Assembly (NCBI GenBank): GCA_017454945.1 | Contig: JAFTCA010000099.1 | Coordinates: forward strand, 25,701 to 89,700 | DNA from: Bacteroidales bacterium | GTDB taxonomy: Bacteria > Bacteroidota > Bacteroidia > Bacteroidales > WCHB1-69 | Direction of reading: 5' to 3' | Length of the DNA: 64,000 nucleotides | Part shown: positions 6,992 through 15,708 of the stretch, in pieces | Position numbering within the stretch: position 1 is the first letter of the stretch | How the letters are laid out: every line of letters starts with the position of its first letter | Position numbers and translations under genes: made by a program | The notes under the pieces: generated by a model | Told to the model about the DNA's origin: nothing | Seen by the model: only the letters and a program-made list of their open reading frames with translations | The model's database searches: none

Positions 6992-9907
6992 ATGGAACAT
7001 TTTTACGAAAAAATGACGAGATTATGTCCTAATAAAGGGAATATCCGTAATCTCTTTGTGTTAATGACGGCCTTGGTGCTGACCATTGGCAGTGCGACCG
7101 CACAAAACGTGGCCAAAATTGGCACCACCGAGTATGCCACCCTGCAGGCTGCCGTAGATGCGGCCTACGCCACAACTGGCGATGTGACGATTGAAATGAC
7201 AGCTTCTTTTGAAGAACACGTGCTTGTGTTGCAGAAAGCCGGTTTGAACCTCACCATTGATGGCAAAAACAACACCCTTACAGGACAAATTGTTGTGGAT
7301 GGTGTAGGCAGAAGTACCGGTACAGAGACATTAACCATTACCAACATCAATTTTGTGCTTGCTTCTGACCAATTGACAGGAACATGGAAAGGAGCTACCG
7401 CTTTTGTAAGTATGCCCAGCCCCAAAACGAGCGGAACACCATGGTATTATGGTACTACAGGCACCAGCAACCACTACAACTACGCACACAATGTAACAGT
7501 GAGCAACTGTACCATGGATGCAACGGGGGGAGGAGAGACAAAGATCGTTGGCGTGCAATGCCCGTCCCAAGCTGCATACAACGTTACTCTTGACAACGTA
7601 ACCATTAGCAATGCCCACTCTTTGGCACAATTCACCTCTACAGAAGGCATAACCATCCAAAATTGCACGGCTACAACCAATATGTACCACGGTATCAGTG
7701 TGACAGGCGGAAGCAACCATAATGTGACAATCAGTGGTAATAATATTACCGCTTACGATGATTACGGCATCCGTGTGAAAGGAGCTGGCGTTAAGTATAT
7801 AACCCTGTCCGACAACAATGTTGAGGCTCCCAACGCTCTTATCTTCAACAGCAACCCTGCCGGTACCACGATTGACATCACCTCAGGAACCTATAAAGGT
7901 GATATTATAAAAAATGGATCCACCTATGAGGATAATACGATAACTGATAATTCTGAAATCACCATTACCGGTGGCACCTACTCAAGTGATGTGACATCAG
8001 AATGCGCAGAAGGATATTATGCTATTGACAATGGAGACGGCACCTGGACGGTGACCAAACTTGTTGTTGCCAAGATTGGCACAGAAGAATATCCCTCTTT
8101 GCAAGCCGCACTGGACTATGCTAACGCAAATCTGACTGGTGACGTGACCATCGAACTGGTGAAGAACACTTCCAGCTACTCTGTCGTTCACCAGAAGGCA
8201 GGATTGAACCTCACCATCGAAGGTAACAACGACACCATCGCCGGACAGATTTTCATTGATGGAGACGGCAGAGCCGCTGGCACAGAAACTCTGACGATAC
8301 AGAACGTTGTCTTCTATGACGACAACACCAATTTCTACTCGGGCACCAATGCTTTCATCATGGTACCAAGCACCAAAACATCAGGTACCCCTTATTACAC
8401 CAACAAATATAATTATGCTCACAATATCACCATTAGCAACTGTGCCTTCATCAGCACATCCACCGAAACTCCCGACAATGGCATTGTAGCCATTACTGTT
8501 GCATCCGCAGCCGGCGCTTATAACCTTACGGTGGAAAGCTGTACTGGCGACAACCTGCACAGCTTGGCCCAGCTTACCGGTACAACGGGAGCCACTTTTG
8601 TCAGCGACACCTTGACTGGCAGCGAAAGTTTCCTCAACGTGAACGGTGGTACTGGCGACTATGTGGTAGATAAATGTCAGCATATCTCCACCCTCACCTC
8701 AGGTTACGGTATCCGTCTGAAAAGCAACTCCTCTGCCGAGATGACCCTTACAGACAACAAGTTCACAGCAGGTGACGCCCTGACCTTAGGCAAGGGAGGC
8801 AGCAACGACGTTTCGGGCCATATCAACGTGGAGAGCGGCTGGTACGAGGGTGCCATCACCAACAACCAGTCAGCTTCTGCTACTGGCAGTTTCGTCTTCA
8901 CCGGCGGTACGTTCAACCAGGATGCCGTCACGATTCAGCAATATTGCAAGGCTCCAGACTACTCAGCCATTGCCAATGATCCCGAAGCAGGCTACTGCAC
9001 GGTACGCAAGATGGAAGTAGCAAAGATTGGCGATGTTACATTCCCGACCTTACAGTTGGCACTGGATTCAGCATACAAGACCACCGGCGACGTAACCATA
9101 GAGTTGATAGACAACATTTCCGGCTACTCTATTGTACGTCAAAAAGCTGGTCTCAACCTCACCATCGAGGGTAATAAAGACACCATCGCCGGACAGATTA
9201 TCGTTCACGGTGATGGCCGCCTCAACGGCACGGAAACGCTGACCATTCAGAACGTCGTTTTTGAAGGAGACAAAACAAACTTCTATTCGGGCACGGATGC
9301 CTTCATTACCGCTCCGAAGACCACGACCTTGCCCAGTCCGTTTACTGGAACCGGCAATGGCTACAATTATTGCCACAATATTACAATAGATGGTTGTACG
9401 TTCAATAGCACCTCGGAAAACGCATCCGACTATGATGTAGTGGCATTCAAAGCATCGAGTGGCAAAAACATTGTCATTGAGAACTGTCAGGGCGACAACC
9501 TGCACAGCTTGGCCCAATTCACAGGTACCACCAATGCAACCCTTACAAACGACACTATTACGAACAGCCAAAGTTTTGCCAATGTGAGCGGCGGTGCCGG
9601 CGAATTCACCATCTCTAACTGCGAATTTGTTGGAGCCCAGACAGATGACGGATATGCCATCCGTGAAAACGGGACCTCTTCAGCAAATATCACATTGACC
9701 GACAACAATTTCACTGCATACAAAGTATTAGTATTAGGCAAGGGTGGTGCCCAAAATCCAAGCGGCACCATTTATGTTGAAAGTGGCAACTACAATGGTA
9801 TTATCTCTAAGGAAACCGTTGAAGCAAGCACTTCCACCTTCAGCTTCACCGGCGGTACGTTCAACCAGGATGCCATCACTGTACAAGAATGGTGCGCCGA
9901 AGGGTAG
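6992..9907 (+). CDS. Giant secreted adhesin, N-terminal part ending at a premature TAG
   Basis: This 971-codon reading frame has an extended signal peptide (hydrophobic LFVLMTALVLTIG, cleavage likely after ATAQ near residue 38). Three tandem right-handed beta-helix repeats of about 318 residues follow, each opening with VAKIG and containing QKAGLNLTI and a Gly-Thr-Glu-Thr-Leu-Thr-Ile strand. They begin at DNA positions 7109, 8066 and 9017. Each unit should close with a segment like CAEGYYAI (unit 1). In unit 3 this reads CAEG, stop, FAI, so the TAG at 9905-9907 replaces a tyrosine codon. The same frame then continues open to 15403. It is therefore the front of a 2803-codon gene. Such beta-helix exoproteins usually act in adhesion or glycan binding; that function is inferred. 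Confidence 0.8.
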   Translation: MEHFYEKMTRLCPNKGNIRNLFVLMTALVLTIGSATAQNVAKIGTTEYATLQAAVDAAYATTGDVTIEMTASFEEHVLVLQKAGLNLTIDGKNNTLTGQIVVDGVGRSTGTETLTITNINFVLASDQLTGTWKGATAFVSMPSPKTSGTPWYYGTTGTSNHYNYAHNVTVSNCTMDATGGGETKIVGVQCPSQAAYNVTLDNVTISNAHSLAQFTSTEGITIQNCTATTNMYHGISVTGGSNHNVTISGNNITAYDDYGIRVKGAGVKYITLSDNNVEAPNALIFNSNPAGTTIDITSGTYKGDIIKNGSTYEDNTITDNSEITITGGTYSSDVTSECAEGYYAIDNGDGTWTVTKLVVAKIGTEEYPSLQAALDYANANLTGDVTIELVKNTSSYSVVHQKAGLNLTIEGNNDTIAGQIFIDGDGRAAGTETLTIQNVVFYDDNTNFYSGTNAFIMVPSTKTSGTPYYTNKYNYAHNITISNCAFISTSTETPDNGIVAITVASAAGAYNLTVESCTGDNLHSLAQLTGTTGATFVSDTLTGSESFLNVNGGTGDYVVDKCQHISTLTSGYGIRLKSNSSAEMTLTDNKFTAGDALTLGKGGSNDVSGHINVESGWYEGAITNNQSASATGSFVFTGGTFNQDAVTIQQYCKAPDYSAIANDPEAGYCTVRKMEVAKIGDVTFPTLQLALDSAYKTTGDVTIELIDNISGYSIVRQKAGLNLTIEGNKDTIAGQIIVHGDGRLNGTETLTIQNVVFEGDKTNFYSGTDAFITAPKTTTLPSPFTGTGNGYNYCHNITIDGCTFNSTSENASDYDVVAFKASSGKNIVIENCQGDNLHSLAQFTGTTNATLTNDTITNSQSFANVSGGAGEFTISNCEFVGAQTDDGYAIRENGTSSANITLTDNNFTAYKVLVLGKGGAQNPSGTIYVESGNYNGIISKETVEASTSTFSFTGGTFNQDAITVQEWCAEG

Positions 9908-9960
9908 TTTGCCATTGCCAACAATCCTGAAGCAGGCTACTGCACGGTATTGCCAGGTTT
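7109..9960 (+). repeat. Three tandem ~954-bp repeats coding beta-helix modules
   Basis: Units start at 7109, 8066 and 9017 (spacings 957 and 951 bases, all multiples of three). Units 2 and 3 are the most alike, sharing for example the encoded string LNLTIEGN then DTIAGQI. Confidence 0.85.
9905..9907 (+). other. In-frame TAG splitting the adhesin gene
   Basis: The frames before and after this codon are the same, and the protein repeat continues across it. The two sister units have Tyr here: TAT in unit 1 (CAEGYYAI) and TAC in unit 2 (PDYSAI). A single substitution is the simplest cause. TAG is used as a normal terminator by the SPOR-like gene and gmk nearby, which argues against a recoded genetic code. 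Confidence 0.9.
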
Positions 9961-12900
9961 CTTGGTTCACTTTGACTCCAACGGAGGTGCAGGAACCATG
10001 CAAGACACGATTGTAACCGAATTCCCCTTCTACGTTCCCGATTGTGAATTCACTCATAGCAGTTTGGCCTTTGCAAACTGGAACACCCTGGCCGATGGTA
10101 CAGGAACCACTTTGGCTGTAGGCAGTGAAATCACTTCCCTTACTTCTGATACCACCCTCTACGCCCAGTGGGCCGCCGTACTGAACGCCACTACTGGTAA
10201 CTACTATAACGACCTTCAGGCTGCCATAGATGATGCCACCGCAGGTGACTCTATCGTTGTGCTGACCAATCTCAACACCAACGCCACCTACAGTGTGACG
10301 AAGGATTTGATTATCAATGGTGGAAAACACCAAATAAACAGCACAGCCAACCGCGGATTGTGGGTGGATGCCGCTGGAGTAAGCCTGACCCTGCGCAATT
10401 TCTACATCAGCGTGACAGGTACAGGAAGCTACCCAAGAGGAATCCAAATCAATGAACCCAACGTCACTTTGGTGATGGATAGCTGCCGTGTAACAGATGT
10501 TTCGCACTATGCCATCAATATCATAGGAGGTGCTGACAACGCAAACCTCACCGTCACCAACTCTTACATCCACGGTTGGGCCGCCTTGAACAACTGGGGC
10601 AGCAACTCAACCTTCACCTTTGTCAATGACACATTATACGGCCTTAACGACAAAACATACAACGCTAACGGATGGAATAACTTTGGCGTCATTGTAATGA
10701 ATGGCGACGGCACCAACAATGCCCTTTCCAACACCATCACACTGACAGAATGCGTTGTTATTGCCGAGCAGACCACAGGCAACAAGCAAAATTGGGCCAA
10801 TCTCCAAGGACAATCCAACAGCAACCAAATTATTGTTGATGACGCCACCCAAATTATTGACGGAAGTAAAAATGACATAAGAGATAGCTTGTTGATTGTA
10901 ACCGAAAACGCCATTACACTGCCTCTTACTGAAGCACAGGTGAAAAATCTACAAAAGACCTATACCGTAAAAGATAAAGAAGACGGCACCTATACCGTTT
11001 ATTTCAACACATTGTACTCATGGCCCGATCCCGCCGGTTCAGTTTACACCGACTTCCACGCACCCTTCAAACAGGGATGGATTGACAACACAGAAAGCCT
11101 CAAGCTTTTGGACGATGTAATTCTGCACGACACGTTACAACTGAGTGACAACGATACCATTACTATTGACTTTAACGGCCATAGCATCGACAAAGACAAC
11201 TACACCATCCAACTGGGACCCACCAACGCAGTGAACACGAACGCACAGACCGACATCTTCTCCGCTTTGCTTGAACAAAGTGAGGTAGTGGAAACTGACA
11301 ACGGTGGCGGCTCCTACACTTACTCTATAAGACAATACAACCTCATTTCGTACAACGCTAATGGTGGACAGGGTGTGATTGACACCTTGAAGAAATACTA
11401 TGACGAGACAGTTACCCTTTCCGACGGCACTGGCTTTACCAGAACCGACAGCACGCTCTATCGCTGGAATACCGCTGCCGATGAAAGTGGCGATGACTAC
11501 GCTCTAGGTGCAAACTACAGCGACAACGAAAATCTCGACCTCTATGCTGTATGGCGCCTGACTCTGGATATGACCATGAGCTCTTCCGACGTGGTATGCT
11601 ACGGACAAAACAATGGTACCGACACCGTTAACATTATCGGCGGCGAGGCTCCTTATCAGATTGTTCTTGCATGCACCGAGTTGGCTGTAAACGACACTGT
11701 GTTAATCGAGGCTACGCAACACATCTTCACTGACCTGAAACCTGGTGATTATGAAGTGAAACTGACCGATGTATTGACCAAAGACACCATCGTAGGAACC
11801 TTCACGATCAGCCAACCCGACACATTGGAGATTTTAACCATGAACGTTGTTGACGCTGTTTGCCCGAACCAACCGAGCTATGCAGTAGAGATGACCACCT
11901 CTGGCGGCAACGGCGGCAACCATTACACCTGGTACAACACTATTAGCGACGGTGCCACGGTTGAGGAAGCCGACGCACTGAACACTACGGTTGATAAGAT
12001 TGACGGTAACGACTGCGGTCACACCTACGCTATTGGCGTGAAAGTTGTGGACAGCAAGAACTGCACAGCCTCCGACACACTGGAATTCACCATGATTGAC
12101 GCAGAGGCACCGACCTACACTGTTCCCGAACCGCTGACCGTTTACATGGATGAAACCTGCAATTACAGCGCCGACACAAATGTTACCCACTCCGTACCGA
12201 CAGAACTTGCCGACAACTGCTCGGCAGCAGCCGACCTCACGGTAAGCTACCGCGATGAAGAACCGGTTGCAGACTGCGGTAACACATTCCACTTCGACCG
12301 TATCTGGAAAGTGGTTGACGTTTGCGGCAATGTTTCTCTCAGCGACTCCGTTCAGACCATCACGGTGAGCGACACCATCAAGCCCACCTTCACCGCTCCT
12401 GAAGACATCACCATCTACACTGACGAAAACTGCAATTATGTAGCTACCGTTGACAAGACCGGCGATGTGACCGACGAAGCAGACAACTGCTCCACCGAAA
12501 TCGAAGCAACGTATGAAGACGTGGTTGAAGACGGCGACTGCGAAGGCTCGAAAGTCATCACACGTACTTGGAGTTTGGTTGACAACTGCGGTAATGCCGC
12601 TGCTGACCAAATCCAGACTATCACGGTTCTCGATACCATCAAACCCACCTTCACCAAACCCGATGACATCATTATCTACACCGACGAAAACTGCAATTAT
12701 GTAGCTACCGTTGACAAGACCGGCGATGTGACCGACGAGGCCGACAACTGCTCAAACAACATCAACGCCACCTTCGTTGATGAGACTGAAGACGGCGACT
12801 GCGAAGGCGAGAAGGTCATCACACGTACCTGGAGCCTGGTTGACGACTGCGGTAACAAGGCTGCTGACCAGATTCAGACCATCACCGTGAAGGATACCAT

Positions 12901-15403
12901 CAAACCCACCTTCACCAAACCCGATGACATCATTATCTACACCGACGAAAACTGCAATTATGTAGCTACCGTTGACAAGACCGGCGATGTGACCGACGAG
13001 GCAGACAACTGCTCAACCAACATCAACGCCACCTTCGTTGATGAGACTGAAGACGGCGACTGCGAAGGCGAGAAGATCATCACACGTACTTGGAGCCTGG
13101 TTGACAACTGCGGTAACGCCGCCGCCGACCAGAAGCAGACCATCACCGTGAAGGACACTATCAAGCCTACCTTCACCAAGCCCAACGACTTCACCATCTA
13201 CTCCGACGAGCAATGCGGCTATGACGCATCCGTTGAAGTGACCGGCGATGTGACCGACGAGGCAGACAACTGCTCCACCGAGCTCGAAGCCACCTTCGTT
13301 GACGATGTTGCAGACGGCGACTGCGAGGGCGAGAAGATCATCACACGTACTTGGAGCCTGGTTGACGACTGCGGTAACAAGGCCGACGACCAGAAGCAGA
13401 TCATTACGGTTCTCGACACCATCCGTCCCACCTACATCGTGCCCGAACCCTACACCGCTTACACAGACGACAACTGCGCGGCTGTGACCACGCCTGATGT
13501 GGCCGGTGAGCCTACCGAGGTAAGAGACAACTGCACCGAGAAACCGACCGTGACCTACCGCGACGAGGATCCTGTGGAGGACTGCGAAGGCGCTTACCAC
13601 TTCAACCGTATCTGGAAGGTGGTTGACGACTGCGGCAACATCTCGCTCAGCGACTCCGTACAGCTCATCACCGTGAAGGACACCATCCGTCCCACATTTG
13701 TGGTTCCTGTTGACACCACCGTCTTCAGAGACGCCGACTGCAACTATGACGCTTCTCCCGAAATCACAGGTACCGTATCCAATGTTTGGGATAACTGCTC
13801 AACCTCCTTCGACACCAACTATGTTGACCAGGATGTCACCGAAAGATACATCACCTGCGAAGGACACATGGTTATTGAGAGAACCTGGACGATAACCGAC
13901 AACTGCGGCAACGTTTCGCTGCCTCAGATCCAGATCATCGCCGTTAGAGACTCCATCAAGCCGACCTTCACCGCTCCTAAGGACACCACCATCTATAAGG
14001 ATGAGAACTGCGAATACGACATCACCGTCGAAAACGTGGGCGACGTGCTCGACGAGGCCGACAACTGCTCCACCATGCTGGAGGCCACCTACCGCGACTC
14101 CGTCATCACTCCTGACGACGCCTGCGAAGGCCTGCTGGTTATCCAGAGAATCTGGAGCCTGGTTGACGACTGCGGCAACAAGGCTGAGGAACAGAACCAG
14201 ATAATCACCATCGAGGATACCCTGGCGCCCGTCTTCACCGTGCCTGAGGACATCACCCTCTGCCGCGACGACAACGGCGATATCGCCGCTGACACCACTG
14301 TGGCCGGCACCATCACCGACGCAGCCGACAACTGCTCCGCCGACGTCACCATCGAATGGAACGACACCGACACCACCGGCACCGACGCCGAGGACCGTGT
14401 CATCACCAGAACATGGTCGGTGAGCGACGCCTGCGGCAACGTGGCAACGGCTGAACAGCTCATCACCGTCCGTCCTTCTGTCCTCACCGAAGGCAACTTC
14501 GACTTGGTTTGCAAGGACACCACTATCGTGCTTCCTTACAACACCGACAGCAAGAAGCTTGCGCTGAACGCTCCCGACACCGCCAACCACATGACGGGCA
14601 TGGAGGTGACACTCACCAACAACTACCCCGCCGACAGCGTGTTCACCGTTGGCACAACCACCATCACATGGACCGCTACCGACGAGTGCGGACACAGCAT
14701 CAGCTGCTCGTTCAATGTCAACGTTGAGTATCCTCCCTGCGACTCAGCCGTTGTTGACGGAAAAACCTATCCTGCCCTGCGTATCGGCACCCAGTGCTGG
14801 CTGGGCGAGAACATCCGCAGCACTCACTATGCCGACGGCACCGAAGTGGCTGTTGTAAAAGACTACAACGACGATGCTTCGAATACCGAGACCTACGGCA
14901 AGCTCTACTCATGGTACTCGGCCGTGAGAGTCGCTGAAGGCGACGACAGCGCTGAGCCCGAGAAGAGCACCGTGCCGCAGACACGCAACCACGGCAGAAG
15001 ACTTCTGTTTGCTGCACCTCCCACAGATGCCACTCCGGGCTCACAGTTCGTTCAGGGCATCTGTCCCGAAGGCTGGGCCGTACCCACCAGCGGCGACTTC
15101 ATGCAGCTCTTTGATGCCGCAGGCACCACCGACAAGGTTAAAGATAGCAGCGAAGGCTGGCTGCCCGGCTACGAAGGCACCGAACCCACTTCCGGCTTCA
15201 ACGCCCGCGGTGCCGGCTACTACGACAACGCCACCGAACGCTTCCTGAACCTGCTCGGCGAAACCTACTTCTGGACCAGCGATTCCGCCGCAAACAGTAG
15301 CGATGGCACCTGCATCAGCATCAGCTACCACTGCGCCGATGGCATGGTACAAGAAAAAGACAAGGGACGCTGCCACAGCGTAAGATGTATCAAAGTGTAC
15401 TAA
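9950..15403 (+). CDS. Giant secreted adhesin, C-terminal part downstream of the TAG
   Basis: This is the continuation of the frame from 6992. No signal peptide is present, and the first ATG is at 9989, so on its own the product would stay in the cytoplasm. In order it has an InlB/Flg_new-like repeat (VHFDSNGGAGTM to LYAQW), a further beta-helix stretch, a second InlB-like repeat (ISYNANGG to LYAVW), and a SprB-like segment. Nine HYR-like Ig modules of about 87 residues follow, with paired cysteines (DENCNY, ADNCS, DCEG, DDCGN). A Fib_succ_major domain closes the protein (YPALRIGTQCWLGENIR to HSVRCIKVY). No type IX sorting tail is seen. The most probable state is a disrupted or sometimes-read-through gene of 2803 residues. 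A terminator follows at 15408. Confidence 0.8.
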   Translation: MPGFLVHFDSNGGAGTMQDTIVTEFPFYVPDCEFTHSSLAFANWNTLADGTGTTLAVGSEITSLTSDTTLYAQWAAVLNATTGNYYNDLQAAIDDATAGDSIVVLTNLNTNATYSVTKDLIINGGKHQINSTANRGLWVDAAGVSLTLRNFYISVTGTGSYPRGIQINEPNVTLVMDSCRVTDVSHYAINIIGGADNANLTVTNSYIHGWAALNNWGSNSTFTFVNDTLYGLNDKTYNANGWNNFGVIVMNGDGTNNALSNTITLTECVVIAEQTTGNKQNWANLQGQSNSNQIIVDDATQIIDGSKNDIRDSLLIVTENAITLPLTEAQVKNLQKTYTVKDKEDGTYTVYFNTLYSWPDPAGSVYTDFHAPFKQGWIDNTESLKLLDDVILHDTLQLSDNDTITIDFNGHSIDKDNYTIQLGPTNAVNTNAQTDIFSALLEQSEVVETDNGGGSYTYSIRQYNLISYNANGGQGVIDTLKKYYDETVTLSDGTGFTRTDSTLYRWNTAADESGDDYALGANYSDNENLDLYAVWRLTLDMTMSSSDVVCYGQNNGTDTVNIIGGEAPYQIVLACTELAVNDTVLIEATQHIFTDLKPGDYEVKLTDVLTKDTIVGTFTISQPDTLEILTMNVVDAVCPNQPSYAVEMTTSGGNGGNHYTWYNTISDGATVEEADALNTTVDKIDGNDCGHTYAIGVKVVDSKNCTASDTLEFTMIDAEAPTYTVPEPLTVYMDETCNYSADTNVTHSVPTELADNCSAAADLTVSYRDEEPVADCGNTFHFDRIWKVVDVCGNVSLSDSVQTITVSDTIKPTFTAPEDITIYTDENCNYVATVDKTGDVTDEADNCSTEIEATYEDVVEDGDCEGSKVITRTWSLVDNCGNAAADQIQTITVLDTIKPTFTKPDDIIIYTDENCNYVATVDKTGDVTDEADNCSNNINATFVDETEDGDCEGEKVITRTWSLVDDCGNKAADQIQTITVKDTIKPTFTKPDDIIIYTDENCNYVATVDKTGDVTDEADNCSTNINATFVDETEDGDCEGEKIITRTWSLVDNCGNAAADQKQTITVKDTIKPTFTKPNDFTIYSDEQCGYDASVEVTGDVTDEADNCSTELEATFVDDVADGDCEGEKIITRTWSLVDDCGNKADDQKQIITVLDTIRPTYIVPEPYTAYTDDNCAAVTTPDVAGEPTEVRDNCTEKPTVTYRDEDPVEDCEGAYHFNRIWKVVDDCGNISLSDSVQLITVKDTIRPTFVVPVDTTVFRDADCNYDASPEITGTVSNVWDNCSTSFDTNYVDQDVTERYITCEGHMVIERTWTITDNCGNVSLPQIQIIAVRDSIKPTFTAPKDTTIYKDENCEYDITVENVGDVLDEADNCSTMLEATYRDSVITPDDACEGLLVIQRIWSLVDDCGNKAEEQNQIITIEDTLAPVFTVPEDITLCRDDNGDIAADTTVAGTITDAADNCSADVTIEWNDTDTTGTDAEDRVITRTWSVSDACGNVATAEQLITVRPSVLTEGNFDLVCKDTTIVLPYNTDSKKLALNAPDTANHMTGMEVTLTNNYPADSVFTVGTTTITWTATDECGHSISCSFNVNVEYPPCDSAVVDGKTYPALRIGTQCWLGENIRSTHYADGTEVAVVKDYNDDASNTETYGKLYSWYSAVRVAEGDDSAEPEKSTVPQTRNHGRRLLFAAPPTDATPGSQFVQGICPEGWAVPTSGDFMQLFDAAGTTDKVKDSSEGWLPGYEGTEPTSGFNARGAGYYDNATERFLNLLGETYFWTSDSAANSSDGTCISISYHCADGMVQEKDKGRCHSVRCIKVY
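12110..14472 (+). repeat. Nine tandem HYR-like modules, 261-bp period in the core
   Basis: Module boundaries marked by the codons for DTIKPTF or DTIRPT lie at 12371, 12632, 12893, 13154 and 13415, exactly 261 bases apart; later units are 261-270. Units 2-4 share long identical DNA such as GACGAAAACTGCAATTATG at 12422, 12683 and 12944, so this block is prone to unequal recombination and to assembly collapse. Confidence 0.9.
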
Positions 15404-15407
15404 TATC

Positions 15408-15439
15408 AAAAAACGCTCCCGACTGTGAGCGTTTTTTTT
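15408..15439 (+). terminator. Rho-independent terminator of the adhesin gene
   Basis: AAAACGCTC (15410-15418) pairs with GAGCG (15427-15431) plus a following run of eight T. It starts five bases after the TAA stop at 15401-15403. Confidence 0.88.
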
Positions 15440-15467
15440 AAAGTTCAGAATTCAAATTTCAAAGTAG

Positions 15468-15495
15468 AGCCGCGATTAATCGCGGCTTTTTTTTT
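15468..15495. terminator. Second palindrome with T run
   Basis: The perfect palindrome AGCCGCGATTAATCGCGGCT (15468-15487) is followed by T to about 15495. It may be a second terminator or a REP-type element. The rest of 15496-15708 holds only a GGTGTC...GACACC inverted repeat near 15498-15521 and the promoter of the next gene. Confidence 0.65.
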
Positions 15496-15595
15496 CGGTG
15501 TCTTCGACAAGCTCGACACCGCCCATGGGTGGTTGATGTCATCTGTTATTTCAAATAATGCGATTTTCATTGCATATTTATATGTAAATATTTCA

Positions 15596-15603
15596 TACTT
15601 TTG
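15596..15603 (+). promoter_or_regulatory. -7 promoter element of the CUB-repeat giant gene
   Basis: TACTTTTG matches TAnnTTTG, with a TTG at 15570-15572, slightly farther upstream than usual. The leader before the ATG at 15709 is about 100 bases. Confidence 0.5.
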
Positions 15604-15708
15604 CATTTGTAAGTATAGAAGGCATATTTTATATGCAACATATTTATTATTAGTCAATTAAACCTATTCATAGAACAATATAACTGCACATTCTGATAAA
15701 AAATTTAT

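Noticed and set aside
9905..9907. TAG as a recoded sense codon
   Set aside because: TAG ends the SPOR-like gene at 2742 and gmk at 4315 in a normal way, and no other gene in the window has an internal TAG.
12371..13675. CRISPR array from the regular 261-bp repeats
   Set aside because: The repeats are coding, far too long, and lie in frame in HYR modules.
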